Part shown: positions 6,998 to 15,686 of the stretch, piece by piece
How the letters are laid out: each line of letters opens with the position of its first letter
Numbering within the stretch: the first letter of the stretch is position 1
Source: Bacillota bacterium
GTDB lineage: Bacteria > Bacillota > Clostridia > Lachnospirales > Lachnospiraceae
Direction of reading: 5' to 3'
DNA: 48,308 nucleotides
Assembly: GCA_023410575.1 (NCBI GenBank)
Contig: JAEYPP010000042.1
Coordinates: 1 to 48,308, forward strand
Translations under genes and position numbers: made by a program
The notes under the pieces: generated by a model
What the model was told of the DNA's origin: nothing
Seen by the model: only the letters and a program-made list of their open reading frames with translations
Database searches by the model: none

Positions 6998-7153
6998 AAA
7001 TGGCGGTTGGAACTGGATGAAATGTTTATAATACTTTCTATGAAAGGGCAGATAAGATGAGATTGATATATGTGTATTATAACCCACAGACCAACAGCAT
7101 TAATGTAATCACATTTGAGAATTACATATTGTAAATATAGTTTTGTTTAATAT

Positions 7154-7188
7154 AAAGGATGTTACTGGTGAAACTGGTAACATCCTTT
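7154..7188 (+). terminator. Strong hairpin before the HTH/DUF5680 gene
   Basis: A perfect 12-pair stem (AAAGGATGTTAC / GTAACATCCTTT) with an 11-base loop. Only a weak T-rich tail follows (GCAACTTT), so it may be a terminator or a processing signal. It isolates the following gene from the cargo upstream. The rest of 6998-7283 shows no convincing gene. Confidence 0.5.
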
Positions 7189-7283
7189 GCAACTTTAAGA
7201 TGACTTTTTTGTCGCTAATACGTGGTGGCTAAAAAATGCACATTTGATATAATTGTACTTAGATTATCAGGAGGTATTTTTAT

Positions 7284-7961
7284 ATGAATTTGAAAGATAA
7301 GTTACAGCTTTTAAGAAAACAAAATGGCTATTCACAAGAGCAACTTGCAGATAAACTTGGAATTGCTCGTCAAACAATCAGCAAATGGGAAAATGGGCAA
7401 GCTGTACCTGAGTTAAATGGATTGATACTATTAAGTGACCTTTATGGAGTCACCATTGATCGTATTGTAAAAGATATTGATGAATGCAATGTTTCTTTGC
7501 ACCCTAACTCAAATATCGATATAAATAAGATCATCGCTTTTCTTCTTTTGGCTAAAAAGAATACTTATGCAGCAGCTGACAATAAAACAGCTTCTTCTAG
7601 AACAAATTCTCATGATTTTCATTACGAAGATAATAAAGGATATACATATCATGATTCTTATTTAGGTGGAGAATGCTTTGCTGGAGAAGAAGCGGTATGG
7701 CTTCATAATAATCCTGTTTGGAGTATGAATTATGTAGGACGCGTAATTGGTAAGAATTTTAATGGTGATTTTTTGAAAGAAGTACTTAAGGCTGTACCAG
7801 AAGAATTACCATTTCGGGGACCAGAGATTTATACGAAGGGTGATTATCATTATCATTGTAAAGTCGATGGTGAATTTATCTGGTTCCAAGGATACGAAGA
7901 GATATTTTACATGGATGAAAAGATTTATGAATGTTATTTTCATGGAGGTGTTGTTCGTTAA
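7284..7961 (+). CDS. XRE-family HTH protein with DUF5680 domain
   Basis: Residues 1-65 are a Cro/C1-type helix-turn-helix (LRKQNGYSQEQLADKLG, IARQTISKWENGQ). Residues about 85-225 match the DUF5680 pattern: AKKNTYA near its start, YLGGECFAGEEAVW, VWSMNYVGRV, PFRGPEIY and WFQGYEEI. The domain is thought to be a ligand-sensing or modification module but is uncharacterised. A good AGGAGG site (7269-7274) precedes the ATG. The stop codon overlaps the next start (TAATG), so it is translationally coupled to the radical SAM gene, which it probably regulates. Confidence 0.85.
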   Translation: MNLKDKLQLLRKQNGYSQEQLADKLGIARQTISKWENGQAVPELNGLILLSDLYGVTIDRIVKDIDECNVSLHPNSNIDINKIIAFLLLAKKNTYAAADNKTASSRTNSHDFHYEDNKGYTYHDSYLGGECFAGEEAVWLHNNPVWSMNYVGRVIGKNFNGDFLKEVLKAVPEELPFRGPEIYTKGDYHYHCKVDGEFIWFQGYEEIFYMDEKIYECYFHGGVVR

Positions 7962-8836
7962 TGGCTGTTGTTGAAAAGAAGATTATAACAAAAGATTTAT
8001 TAACAAAATCAAATCTTCCTGCTAGCGATTATGTAATCAATCCTTATGTAGGATGTCCTCATGCGTGCAAATACTGCTATGCTAGTTTTATGAAAAGATT
8101 TACAGGACATGACGAAGAATGGGGTACATTTATTGATATAAAAGAGTGTTCAAAACCTATCAGTGAAAAACGATTATAAGGAAAGACCGTTTTTCTTTCG
8201 TCTGTTACGGACTGCTATAATCAATACGAGGAGAAATATTGTATCACCCAAAATGTATTAAAACAGATGGTGGATATTGATTGTACAGTTAATATTTCTA
8301 CGAAATCTTCATTGATTTTAAGAGATATCAATCTGTTGAAACAGTTTAAAAATCTGACGGTGTCACTATCCATTAATACTCTAAATGAAGATTTTAGAAA
8401 TGATATGGATAACGCTAGTAGTGTGGCGGAAAGATTGAATACATTAAAAGTGTTGCATGAAAATGGAATTCATACGGTACTGTTTATGTCACCAATTTTT
8501 CCTGGAATAACGAATTTTAGAGAAATCATAGAAGCAAGTGTTATGTTTGTTAATGAATATTGGTTTGAAAATTTAAATCTTAGAGGAAATTATAAAGGTA
8601 AAATATTGAAATATATTAATGAGAAATATCCACAATATGTAGATTTATATGAACAAATATATTTACATGGGAAAAAAAAATATTGGAATCAGTTAGCCGT
8701 AGAGATTGAGGATTATTGCATAAAAAATTCTATCAAGTCTACTAATTTTTTCTATCATGAAAAGCTTGTTGCTAACAAAAAAAAACAAATTGTTTCTGAA
8801 TTTAAGGAAATCGATAGCATTAGAATTGATGAATAA
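7961..8836 (+). pseudogene. Radical SAM protein (SPL-like, 'mobile pair' type) with one in-frame TAA
   Basis: The frame carries the radical SAM cluster motif CPHACKYC about 35 residues from the start, preceded by NPYVG and followed by ASFMKRFTGHDEEWGTF. This is the look of the radical SAM proteins found as pairs on mobile elements. The frame is complete over 291 codons except for TAA at 8177-8179 (KRL-stop-GKTVFLSSVTD), most simply a Lys AAA changed to TAA. The downstream part retains a full TIM-barrel-like sequence with no other defect, so the mutation looks recent, or readthrough occurs. Only one member of the usual pair is present. It is coupled to the HTH/DUF5680 gene. Confidence 0.75.
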
Positions 8837-8864
8837 GGGGGGCGATTATCTCGCCCCTTTATCT
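8837..8864 (+). terminator. Terminator after the radical SAM gene
   Basis: A GC-rich hairpin (GGGGCGA, loop TTATC, TCGCCCC) is followed by TTTATCT. It starts within a base of the stop codon and closes the HTH-radical SAM operon. A second small inverted repeat (CCCCT / AGGGG) lies at about 8867-8885. Confidence 0.75.
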
Positions 8865-8983
8865 CTGCCCCTGTAAGATTAGGGGAATTTACTTTGAATA
8901 ATATAGAGATGCTTATAAGGTTCGTACTTTCTTTAGAGGTTTTTTATGTCTTTAAGTATTTGCGTTTATAAAGATAAAATAAG

Positions 8984-9018
8984 TATTTCTTTATATAAGT
9001 AAAGAAATATGATATACT
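8984..9018 (+). promoter_or_regulatory. Palindromic operator inside the fic promoter
   Basis: A perfect ten-base inverted repeat, TATTTCTTTA and TAAAGAAATA with a six-base spacer (8984-9009), lies between a weak -35 (TTTATA, 8990-8995) and a -10 (TATACT, 9013-9018) spaced 17 bases. AAAGGAGG (9024-9031) and the ATG at 9041 follow. A repressor bound here would block the promoter. The HTH domain of the encoded Fic protein is the obvious candidate, which implies autoregulation; this is inference. Confidence 0.6.
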
Positions 9019-9040
9019 AATGTAAAGGAGGTGTGATTGC

Positions 9041-9964
9041 ATGCCGATTCAGTATACAAAACTATTTCAATTGCTAGCAGAAAAGAATATGTCAAAAACA
9101 GAATTACAGAAACGTGTTGGAATGTCGTCAACTACAATGGCAAAACTCTCAAAGAATGAGAATGTCTCAATCAAAATAATTGAAGAAATTTGCAAAGTAT
9201 TAAATTGTCAACCGGGGGATATTCTAGAAATGAGTAATTCCACGGATCAGATTTTGTTACGTATGCTTAGGGATGAAAAAGAAATGAGATTAAAAGGTGG
9301 TTTATATCATCAAACACAAGTTAAACTAGCGTATAATTCTAATCGAATTGAAGGAAGTAAACTATCGGAGGATCAGACCAGATACATTTACGAAACGAAT
9401 ACTATCTCTACTGAAAAAGAAGAAGTAGCTTCAATTGATGATATTACGGAAACGATAAATCATTTCCAATGCTTTGATTATATGTTAGATATAGCAGATG
9501 AAAGATTATCTGAAGATATTATTAAAGAATTCCACAAAATATTGAAAAATAATACATCAGATAGTAGAAAAGAATGGTTTAATGTGGGTGATTATAAAAA
9601 GAAACCAAATATGATTGGAGATCAAAAAACAATTTCACCTTCAAAAGTGAAAGGTGAAATGGCAAAATTATTAGCTGACTATAATCAGATTCAAAAAGTG
9701 ACGTTTGAAGATATTATTGAATTTCATTACAATTTTGAAAGCATTCATCCTTTTCAGGATGGGAATGGAAGAGTTGGACGTATCATTATTTTTAAGGAGT
9801 GCTTAAAACATGAGATAGTGCCTTTCATAATTGATGAGCAACATAAATTATTTTATTATAGAGGATTGAAGGAATTTTCAGCAGAAAGAGGATTTTTGAT
9901 AGATACTTGCTTATCAGCGCAAGATCGGTATAAAGAATTATTAGAGTATTTCTCTGGAGAATAG
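9041..9964 (+). CDS. HTH-Fic domain protein (putative AMPylase)
   Basis: Fic enzymes transfer AMP or other nucleotides to protein hydroxyl groups. Residues 1-63 are a small Cro/C1-type helix-turn-helix. Residues 99-105 (NSNRIEG) contain the inhibitory motif SxxxEG (S100, E104, G105), placed N-terminal to the Fic core. Residues 236-247 hold the full catalytic motif HPFQDGNGRVGR. The enzyme therefore looks active but self-inhibited. The length (307) suits HTH-Fic proteins. A palindromic operator overlaps its promoter, and an unknown gene follows after 35 bases with its own GGGGTGG site, so the two form a likely operon. The cellular target is unknown. Confidence 0.9.
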   Translation: MPIQYTKLFQLLAEKNMSKTELQKRVGMSSTTMAKLSKNENVSIKIIEEICKVLNCQPGDILEMSNSTDQILLRMLRDEKEMRLKGGLYHQTQVKLAYNSNRIEGSKLSEDQTRYIYETNTISTEKEEVASIDDITETINHFQCFDYMLDIADERLSEDIIKEFHKILKNNTSDSRKEWFNVGDYKKKPNMIGDQKTISPSKVKGEMAKLLADYNQIQKVTFEDIIEFHYNFESIHPFQDGNGRVGRIIIFKECLKHEIVPFIIDEQHKLFYYRGLKEFSAERGFLIDTCLSAQDRYKELLEYFSGE

Positions 9965-9999
9965 AGCTCAAGAGGTACAAAATCAGAAGGGGTGGAATA

Positions 10000-11013
10000 A
10001 TGAGAAAAGAAGCAGGCATTGAAGAATGGAAGGCTTTATACGATGTTACTACACGAATTCAACAAATGAAACCATGGGAATATCTATGGGATATGGATTT
10101 AATCGGAATTCAATATGGTAAAGAAGAAGAAACGGTATTTTATAGTATTCTTGGTCGTGGTGGAGAATGTTATGGAATTGCAGTGTATGAAGGATACGAT
10201 GCGTTTAATCAGTTTTTGATGTTAACAATGCAAGAACGCTTAAATCTTTCGCATGAGTATGTTATGTTTCATCAGAATAATTTCACCTGTTATTGGGGGA
10301 ATCGTGATGAATTAACAGATAAACAGCGAAATATTATTAAAGAACTGGGATATAAATATCGAGGAAAAAATCAATGGCTATATTTTCTTTCACTTAAGAA
10401 AGGTTATTATCCATATAATTTAAATATGGAAGAAGTGCAGCGAATGACAGTGTATATGAATGATTTGGAGCTAGCATTGAAAAATTATATAGAATCTGGG
10501 ATTACAGTTAGTTTTGATCATGGAAATATGTTTTCTTTTGTATTTGGTAAAGATAAAAAAACGTGGAATTTTGGTGAAAAACCATTACCATTTACGGCAT
10601 TTCAATGGGACAATTTGGTTATCACAGATGATAAATTATTGCAAGAGTTGGCTAAAGTGCCAAAGGGAATGATGTATCTAGAAGCTGATATTGCACCTAT
10701 GGGAGTGCCTGTTGGTGATAAAAAGTATGATCGTCCTGCTAATCCGGTAATATGCTTAGTTGCAGATGCAAAGTCAGAGATGATTCTTAAATGCGAGATG
10801 AAGGAACCTGGAGCAGATCCGATCGTAACACTTGCAGAAGAGATAATCGGTTTTATATTTGCCTATGGAGCACCAAAGGAAATACATGTTTCTAACGTTA
10901 TTGTAGAATCTGGATTGGAACAGATATGTGATGTGTGCAAGATCAAATTGCGACGTATTAAAAAATTGAAGGCAATAGAGGATTTTAAGATCGGGATGAA
11001 TCGTTATATGTAA
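10000..11013 (+). CDS. DUF7309/DUF6930-like protein, 337 aa
   Basis: I recognise the general layout (an N-terminal half with MKPWEYLWDMDLIGI and a C-terminal half with VICLVADAKSEMILKCE) from uncharacterised Firmicute proteins annotated DUF7309 and DUF6930. No catalytic motif, signal peptide or membrane segment stands out. The C-terminal half could be a nuclease-like or RNase H-like fold with acidic residues (CLVADAKS), but this is a guess. It follows the fic gene by 35 bases. Whether it is a Fic substrate, antidote or unrelated neighbour cannot be told from the sequence. Confidence 0.65.
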   Translation: MRKEAGIEEWKALYDVTTRIQQMKPWEYLWDMDLIGIQYGKEEETVFYSILGRGGECYGIAVYEGYDAFNQFLMLTMQERLNLSHEYVMFHQNNFTCYWGNRDELTDKQRNIIKELGYKYRGKNQWLYFLSLKKGYYPYNLNMEEVQRMTVYMNDLELALKNYIESGITVSFDHGNMFSFVFGKDKKTWNFGEKPLPFTAFQWDNLVITDDKLLQELAKVPKGMMYLEADIAPMGVPVGDKKYDRPANPVICLVADAKSEMILKCEMKEPGADPIVTLAEEIIGFIFAYGAPKEIHVSNVIVESGLEQICDVCKIKLRRIKKLKAIEDFKIGMNRYM

Positions 11014-11061
11014 ATGAGTGTGAACAAAAGTGCAACTCTAACAAACATTTCCTCGGAGTTA

Positions 11062-11089
11062 TTGACAAGATTAAATCATTTGCTATAAT
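11062..11089 (+). promoter_or_regulatory. Promoter of the thrS T-box transcript
   Basis: TTGACA at 11062-11067 and TATAAT at 11084-11089 with a 16-base spacer: both hexamers match the consensus. Transcription would begin a few bases downstream and enter the T-box leader. Confidence 0.85.
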
Positions 11090-11099
11090 AAACATTAAT

Positions 11100-11366
11100 A
11101 ACATAAGAAAAGCAAAGACGGAAAAAGTAGTTTATTGGAAACATTCAGAGAGAAAAACATTTGGTGAAAGTTTTTCATGTAAGAAAATAAATGAAAACCA
11201 TTCCCGAGCTGTAATACTGAATGAAGTAAGTGTTACCGTATGACTGCGTTAAAGTATAGGATTTGTTAGAATCTGAAGTGAAAAGTTAAGGTGGAACCGT
11301 GCATTAGAATCTTTTGCACCCTTAAATTAATGGCATTATGCTGTTGATTTTAGGGTGCTTTTCTTA
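11100..11366 (+). promoter_or_regulatory. T-box riboswitch leader (threonine)
   Basis: T-box leaders sense uncharged tRNA and permit transcription of the downstream synthetase gene. Visible elements are an AGAGAGA box (11147-11153), a GGTG box (about 11163), a candidate specifier ACC (threonine) followed by A at 11197-11200 in the 3' side of stem I, and the T-box proper AAGGTGGAACCGTGC (11288-11302). A terminator follows: GCACCCTTAAA pairs with TTTAGGGTGC (11316-11358), then TTTTCTT. The order and spacing are canonical. The specifier agrees with the downstream thrS gene. Confidence 0.92.
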
Positions 11367-11417
11367 TGTTAATTTATCCAATGCCGTAATGGCATATTAA
11401 GAAAGGAGAACATAAGA

Positions 11418-13208
11418 ATGAAAGTTAGTAGGAAAGATGGAACGGTAGCGGAGTGTAAGTTTGAAGAGGATTTAGGGAAGGAGGCTTTTTGGCATACAGC
11501 TTCTCATGTTCTGGCACAAGCAGTTAAGCGTATCTATCCAATGACTAAATGTGCAATAGGACCAGCAATTAAAGATGGATTTTATTATGATTTTGAATTT
11601 GACTTTACTTTCTCGTATGAGCATTTGAAAAAGATCGAAGATGAAATGAAAAAAATAATAAAAGAGAATTGGGTATTACGCAGATTTGAGTTGAGTAGAG
11701 AAGAGGCAATTTCATTCATGACACAAAGAGATGAACCTTATAAGCTTATGTTAATTGATGATTTGCCAATAGAAGAGCAAATTAGTTTCTATGAGCAGGG
11801 AGAGTATGTCGATTTATGTGCAGGACCTCATATTTCTAATACAGGCTTGATTAAAGCTTTTAAATTGACAACAATAGCAGGTGCTTATTGGCGTGGTAAT
11901 GAAAAAAACAAAATGCTAACAAGAATTTATGGAATAGCATTTCCTAAAAGTAGTCAATTGGACGAATATCTTGAGTTACAAGAAGAAATGAAAAGGAGAG
12001 ATCATAGAAAACTAGGAAAGGATTTATGTTTATTTACATTGTTGGAGGAAGGACCTGGTTTTCCATTTTTTCTTCCGAAAGGATTAATTCTGAAAAATTT
12101 ATTGATTAATTATTGGAGAGAAATTCATGAAAGGGAAGGGTATTATGAAATATCTACTCCAATTATACTAAATAGAGATTTATGGCAGACTTCAGGTCAT
12201 TGGGACCATTATCGTGAAATTATGTATACTACAGTTATTGATGATATGGATTACGCGATTAAGCCTATGAACTGTCCCGGTGGAATGCTTGTATATAAGC
12301 AACAACCTCATTCCTATCGCGAGTTACCAATAAGAATGGGTGAGCTAGGCTTAGTTCATCGCCATGAAAAATCAGGTACATTACATGGATTAATGAGAGT
12401 GCGAAATTTTACACAGGATGATGCACATATTTTTATGACACAAGAGCAAATAACAGAAGAAATCGTAGGAGTGATTCGCCTAATCGATGAAGTTTATCAA
12501 AAATTTGGATTTACATATTCTTTAGAACTATCTACTCGGCCGGAAAACAGTATTGGTAGCGATGAAGATTGGGAGTTAGCAACTGAGGGGCTTAAAACTG
12601 CACTAGAAGTAACAGGGAAAAAGTACGTTATAAATGAGGGTGATGGAGCATTTTATGGTCCGAAAATAGACTTTCATTTAGAAGATTGCTTAGGAAGGAC
12701 ATGGCAGTGCGGAACTATTCAATTGGATTTTCAATTGCCTCTTCGATTTGAAGCAGAGTACATAGGCGCTGATGGTGAGCGACATAGACCTATTATGATT
12801 CATAGAGTAGTATTTGGCTCGATAGAAAGATTTATTGGAATTCTGATTGAGCATTACGCTGGTAAGTTTCCTCTATGGCTATCGCCAGTTCAAGTGAAAG
12901 TATTGCCAATTGCTGATCGATTTATCTCATACGGCAAAGAAGTAATGAAATTACTAAAGGAAAATGGAATCCGTTGCGAAATTGACTCAAGAACTGAGAA
13001 AATAGGTTATAAGATTCGTGAAGCACAATTAGACAAAGTTCCATATATGATCATCATTGGACAGAAGGAATTGGAAAATGGGACAGTCTCCATTAGAAAA
13101 AGAGATATCGGAGATCTAGGAAGCATTGAGATGAGTGAATTTGTTGCAGTACTAAAAAAAGAAATGCAGGGTGAAAATGAAAGCTATGATTGTATTAGTA
13201 GCAGATGA
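11418..13208 (+). CDS. thrS: Threonyl-tRNA synthetase lacking the TGS domain
   Basis: It charges tRNA-Thr with threonine. Compared with the usual 635-645 residues this protein has 596. The editing-domain motif HTASH is at residues 26-30 and not near 73, so the N-terminal TGS domain (about 45 residues) is missing. The rest is complete: editing partner CAGPH, zinc site and class II core (MNCPGG, HRHEKSGTLHGLMRVR, IHRVVFGSIERF) and the C-terminal anticodon-binding domain (VQVKVLPIAD). AAAGGAG at 11402 supports the ATG at 11418, and no in-frame upstream start exists within the T-box. Expression is controlled by uncharged tRNA-Thr. It could be a second, stress-induced synthetase. Confidence 0.95.
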   Translation: MKVSRKDGTVAECKFEEDLGKEAFWHTASHVLAQAVKRIYPMTKCAIGPAIKDGFYYDFEFDFTFSYEHLKKIEDEMKKIIKENWVLRRFELSREEAISFMTQRDEPYKLMLIDDLPIEEQISFYEQGEYVDLCAGPHISNTGLIKAFKLTTIAGAYWRGNEKNKMLTRIYGIAFPKSSQLDEYLELQEEMKRRDHRKLGKDLCLFTLLEEGPGFPFFLPKGLILKNLLINYWREIHEREGYYEISTPIILNRDLWQTSGHWDHYREIMYTTVIDDMDYAIKPMNCPGGMLVYKQQPHSYRELPIRMGELGLVHRHEKSGTLHGLMRVRNFTQDDAHIFMTQEQITEEIVGVIRLIDEVYQKFGFTYSLELSTRPENSIGSDEDWELATEGLKTALEVTGKKYVINEGDGAFYGPKIDFHLEDCLGRTWQCGTIQLDFQLPLRFEAEYIGADGERHRPIMIHRVVFGSIERFIGILIEHYAGKFPLWLSPVQVKVLPIADRFISYGKEVMKLLKENGIRCEIDSRTEKIGYKIREAQLDKVPYMIIIGQKELENGTVSIRKRDIGDLGSIEMSEFVAVLKKEMQGENESYDCISSR

Positions 13209-13311
13209 TGAAGTTAATAACTACGATAGAAAAATACAGCTTGAAGCTCACTGCATTGGTAATGTAGGATTTGAAATGACAAGACTACCATTTCGTGTAT
13301 CGTTAATTTAG
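13177..13311 (+). pseudogene. Truncated small gene, possibly 2'-5' RNA ligase-like
   Basis: A 44-codon frame starts inside the end of thrS in another phase and stops at TAG 13309-13311, exactly where the palindromic repeat begins. The product (LEAHCIGNVGFEMTRLP followed by RVSL) recalls the N-terminus of LigT/2'-5' RNA ligase-like proteins around their first HxS motif, with the His replaced. This identification is weak. The repeat seems to have replaced the rest of the gene. Confidence 0.35.
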
Positions 13312-13470
13312 GAGCATACTGTTATGAAGTCGTCGGTACGTAAGGGCCTATATTTTAGGCCCTTATGTACCGTTACGAACTTCATTCAAGCGAAAGCGTG
13401 TTGCGGATGAAGTATGTTTGTAATCACATACTCACAACATTTCTTTGTGCAAAATGACGTTTCATCTCTA
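13311..13470 (+). repeat. Palindromic intergenic repeat, copy A
   Basis: It starts GGAGCATACTGTTATGAAGTC, has a palindromic centre (GGTACGTAAGGGCC...GGCCCTTATGTACC) and ends past GCGAAAGCGTGTTGCG. A reverse copy lies at 18380-18534 and a partial one at 37336-37386. The similarity with copy B continues to about 13470 (TATGTTTGT.ATC.CATA.TCA, then TTTGTGCAAA.TGACGT). It is a dispersed foldback element of about 160 bases with no coding capacity. It may also act as a terminator for thrS. Confidence 0.75.
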
Positions 13471-13655
13471 ACATAAAATTAAAAAAGGTTTTGATAGATT
13501 AAATGATATAGATATGATATGTTATAAAGTGAAAAATGTAATTTAATTGAAATGTTCATGCAAATCATTGAACAGTAGATACGATAAAAAGAGAGCAACA
13601 AAATAATTAGAAAGTAAAAAAATATCATAAGGTAATTGATAAGGGAGAGAATAAG

Positions 13656-14117
13656 ATGTGCCTTATATGTGATCGAATCAAAATGATAAAAGAGAAACAG
13701 AATCCTTATTTCGTAAGGGAGCTAGAAACAGGGTACGTTGTGATCGGCGACAACCAACATTTCGTTGGTTATACTTTATTTCTTTGTAAAGAACATAAAA
13801 CAGAATTATTTGATTTAGAACAGGCTAAGAAAATAAAATTTTTAGAGGAGATGTCAATTGTTGGTGAGGCAGTTTCGAAAGCATTTGGAGCAGAAAAAAT
13901 AAATTATGAATTGCTAGGAAATGGAGATTCACATCTTCATTGGCATTTGTTCCCGAGAGTGAGTGGAGATTTAGAAGGCTATGGTAGCAACGGAAGAGGC
14001 CCTGTTTGGTGGTACCCAATGGAAAAGATGTATAATGATAAAAATCGTCCTACGGATAAAGAATTGGAAGAAATGAAATCTAAATTGCTGGAAGAACTAA
14101 GCAAACTTTTGCCTTGA
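13656..14117 (+). CDS. HIT-family hydrolase, 153 aa
   Basis: HIT proteins are nucleotide hydrolases or transferases acting on dinucleoside polyphosphates or nucleoside phosphoramidates. The catalytic histidine triad HLHWH is at residues 93-97, followed by LFPR. An N-terminal CLIC pair (residues 2-5) may bind zinc together with the His in KEH. The start is supported by GGGAGAG nine bases upstream. The protein is intact and cytoplasmic; the substrate cannot be read from the sequence. It stands alone, downstream of repeat copy A. Confidence 0.9.
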   Translation: MCLICDRIKMIKEKQNPYFVRELETGYVVIGDNQHFVGYTLFLCKEHKTELFDLEQAKKIKFLEEMSIVGEAVSKAFGAEKINYELLGNGDSHLHWHLFPRVSGDLEGYGSNGRGPVWWYPMEKMYNDKNRPTDKELEEMKSKLLEELSKLLP

Positions 14118-14211
14118 GACCATCGATTCTAAAATGAGAGGCAAGAAAAGTGATACATAAAAGGGGTTTGTTTAATGAAAATGTGACTTAATAAATTATA
14201 GGAGGATAGTT

Positions 14212-14409
14212 ATGAAGAATGATTTGACTAATAAAATTTTAATTATTGTATATTTGGTTTTATCGCTAGTAGGTGTGGCATTAATCATTATCAATATTTT
14301 TTCAGAATCGCTTAGTAATACATATCTCAATGTTGCACTAATATGTATTATTCTTTCTAATTTGCTTAATCTTATTAGAATTCAAAGAAATAAAAAATTA
14401 AGTAAGTAA
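14212..14409 (+). CDS. Small two-helix membrane protein, 65 aa
   Basis: Two hydrophobic segments (about residues 8-28 and 38-55) are joined by a short loop, with a basic tail (RIQRNKKLSK) that should face the cytoplasm. I recognise no family. AGGAGG precedes the ATG with ideal spacing, and a terminator follows, so it looks like a genuine single-gene transcript. Confidence 0.65.
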   Translation: MKNDLTNKILIIVYLVLSLVGVALIIINIFSESLSNTYLNVALICIILSNLLNLIRIQRNKKLSK

Positions 14410-14422
14410 CTCATTAGGACTT

Positions 14423-14488
14423 AGGGCTGTTGTAACCTATTTGATGAATGAATCATATTCATCAAACAGTTGTGACAGCTTTTTATTT
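14423..14488 (+). terminator. Terminator after the small membrane protein gene
   Basis: A long imperfect hairpin (AGGGCTGTTGTAAC...TTTGATGAAT paired with ATTCATCAAA...TTGTGACAGCT) ends in TTTTTATTTT. Confidence 0.85.
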
Positions 14489-14653
14489 TGAAAGGTTAAA
14501 GTTTATGTAGCAATTTTTCATACAATGAGATTAAACGAAGTTGCAACAACTATCAAATATTTCATGGAGAAATATATATCAGTATGTTATGATGAAAATG
14601 ATAGATAGGTTGTTTGAGTACATATAAGATAAATTAAAAGGAGAGAGAGTTAA

Positions 14654-15625
14654 ATGAGTCCAATGAAGTTAGTTGAAATTCTAAACGGTCACAAGATTTA
14701 TATCCAAACTCATAATTTTCCAGATCCAGATGCTATGGCAAGTGCATATGGATTACAAGAGTTTTTTAAGCATTATGGAATAGTTGCAAATCTGTGTTAT
14801 GACGGTCTCATTGATAAACTTAGTACCAAACGTATGATTAAATCTTTTGGTATGACAATTATACCAAAGAATGAGCTGTCTGACATGACACAGGAGGATT
14901 ACATTATTACAGTAGATTCTCAAAAGTATAATTCTAATTTAACTGATTTAATTGGTGAAGAGGTAGCATGTGTTGATCATCATCCGACGGTAATTGATTG
15001 TGAATATCGATATAAAGATGTACGCATTACAGGGGCTTGCTCGTCCATTGTGACCTCTTATTTCGCAGATACGAACACGCCTCTAAGTCCTAATGTAGCA
15101 GCAGCTTTAGCTTATGGTATTAAAATGGATACTGCAGATTTTACAAGACAAACAACTCCCTTTGACATTGATATGTTTGCTTATGCATATAAGCGTGCGG
15201 ATATACAGAGGTTAACTTCAATGTATACGAATGTTATGGAGTTTAATGACTTAAAGGCCTATGCAGCAGCAATTGAGAATATTAAGGTGTATGGGAAAAC
15301 GGGATTTTCTGTTATGCCATTTGATTGCCCTGATGCATTGATTGCTACCGTTTCTGATTTTATTCTAGCTTTGGATGTGGTGGATGTATCGATAATCTAT
15401 GCACTTCGAAAAGATGGAATTAAGTTTTCAATTCGAAGTGAGATACCAGAGGTGGATGCAGGGAAACTGATAAGCTTAGCACTACAAGGGTTTGGAGATG
15501 GAGGTGGTCATAAGGCAATGGCTGGAGGATTTATTCCAAAGAAGAATAAAAAACTACTTGGAAAAGAATTAGATTATACGATTCGGAATTTATTTCTTGA
15601 GGTAATAAATAAAATGATCAAATAA
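14654..15625 (+). CDS. DHH/DHHA1 phosphoesterase (NrnA-like)
   Basis: DHH proteins cleave short oligoribonucleotides, cyclic dinucleotide products or pAp. Motifs are in order: DPDAMAS near residue 23, a VDSQ motif near residue 96, VDHHP near residue 114, and the DHHA1 glycine signature GDGGGHKAMAGG near residue 282. The length of 323 is normal. GGAGAGAG precedes the ATG. It is close to the CAT-like gene (the next ATG is about 60 bases on), so both are probably co-transcribed. I cannot separate a nanoRNase from a cyclic-dinucleotide function by sequence. Confidence 0.88.
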   Translation: MSPMKLVEILNGHKIYIQTHNFPDPDAMASAYGLQEFFKHYGIVANLCYDGLIDKLSTKRMIKSFGMTIIPKNELSDMTQEDYIITVDSQKYNSNLTDLIGEEVACVDHHPTVIDCEYRYKDVRITGACSSIVTSYFADTNTPLSPNVAAALAYGIKMDTADFTRQTTPFDIDMFAYAYKRADIQRLTSMYTNVMEFNDLKAYAAAIENIKVYGKTGFSVMPFDCPDALIATVSDFILALDVVDVSIIYALRKDGIKFSIRSEIPEVDAGKLISLALQGFGDGGGHKAMAGGFIPKKNKKLLGKELDYTIRNLFLEVINKMIK

Positions 15626-15686
15626 CTAGCTAATCGAATCGATGGATTTAACTGAGATTAGTAAGGTTCATGAGAGAGAGGTTTTT

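Noticed and set aside
7057..7134. 25-codon frame with an AAAGGG upstream
   Set aside because: Too short and without recognisable features; may be chance in A/T-rich sequence.
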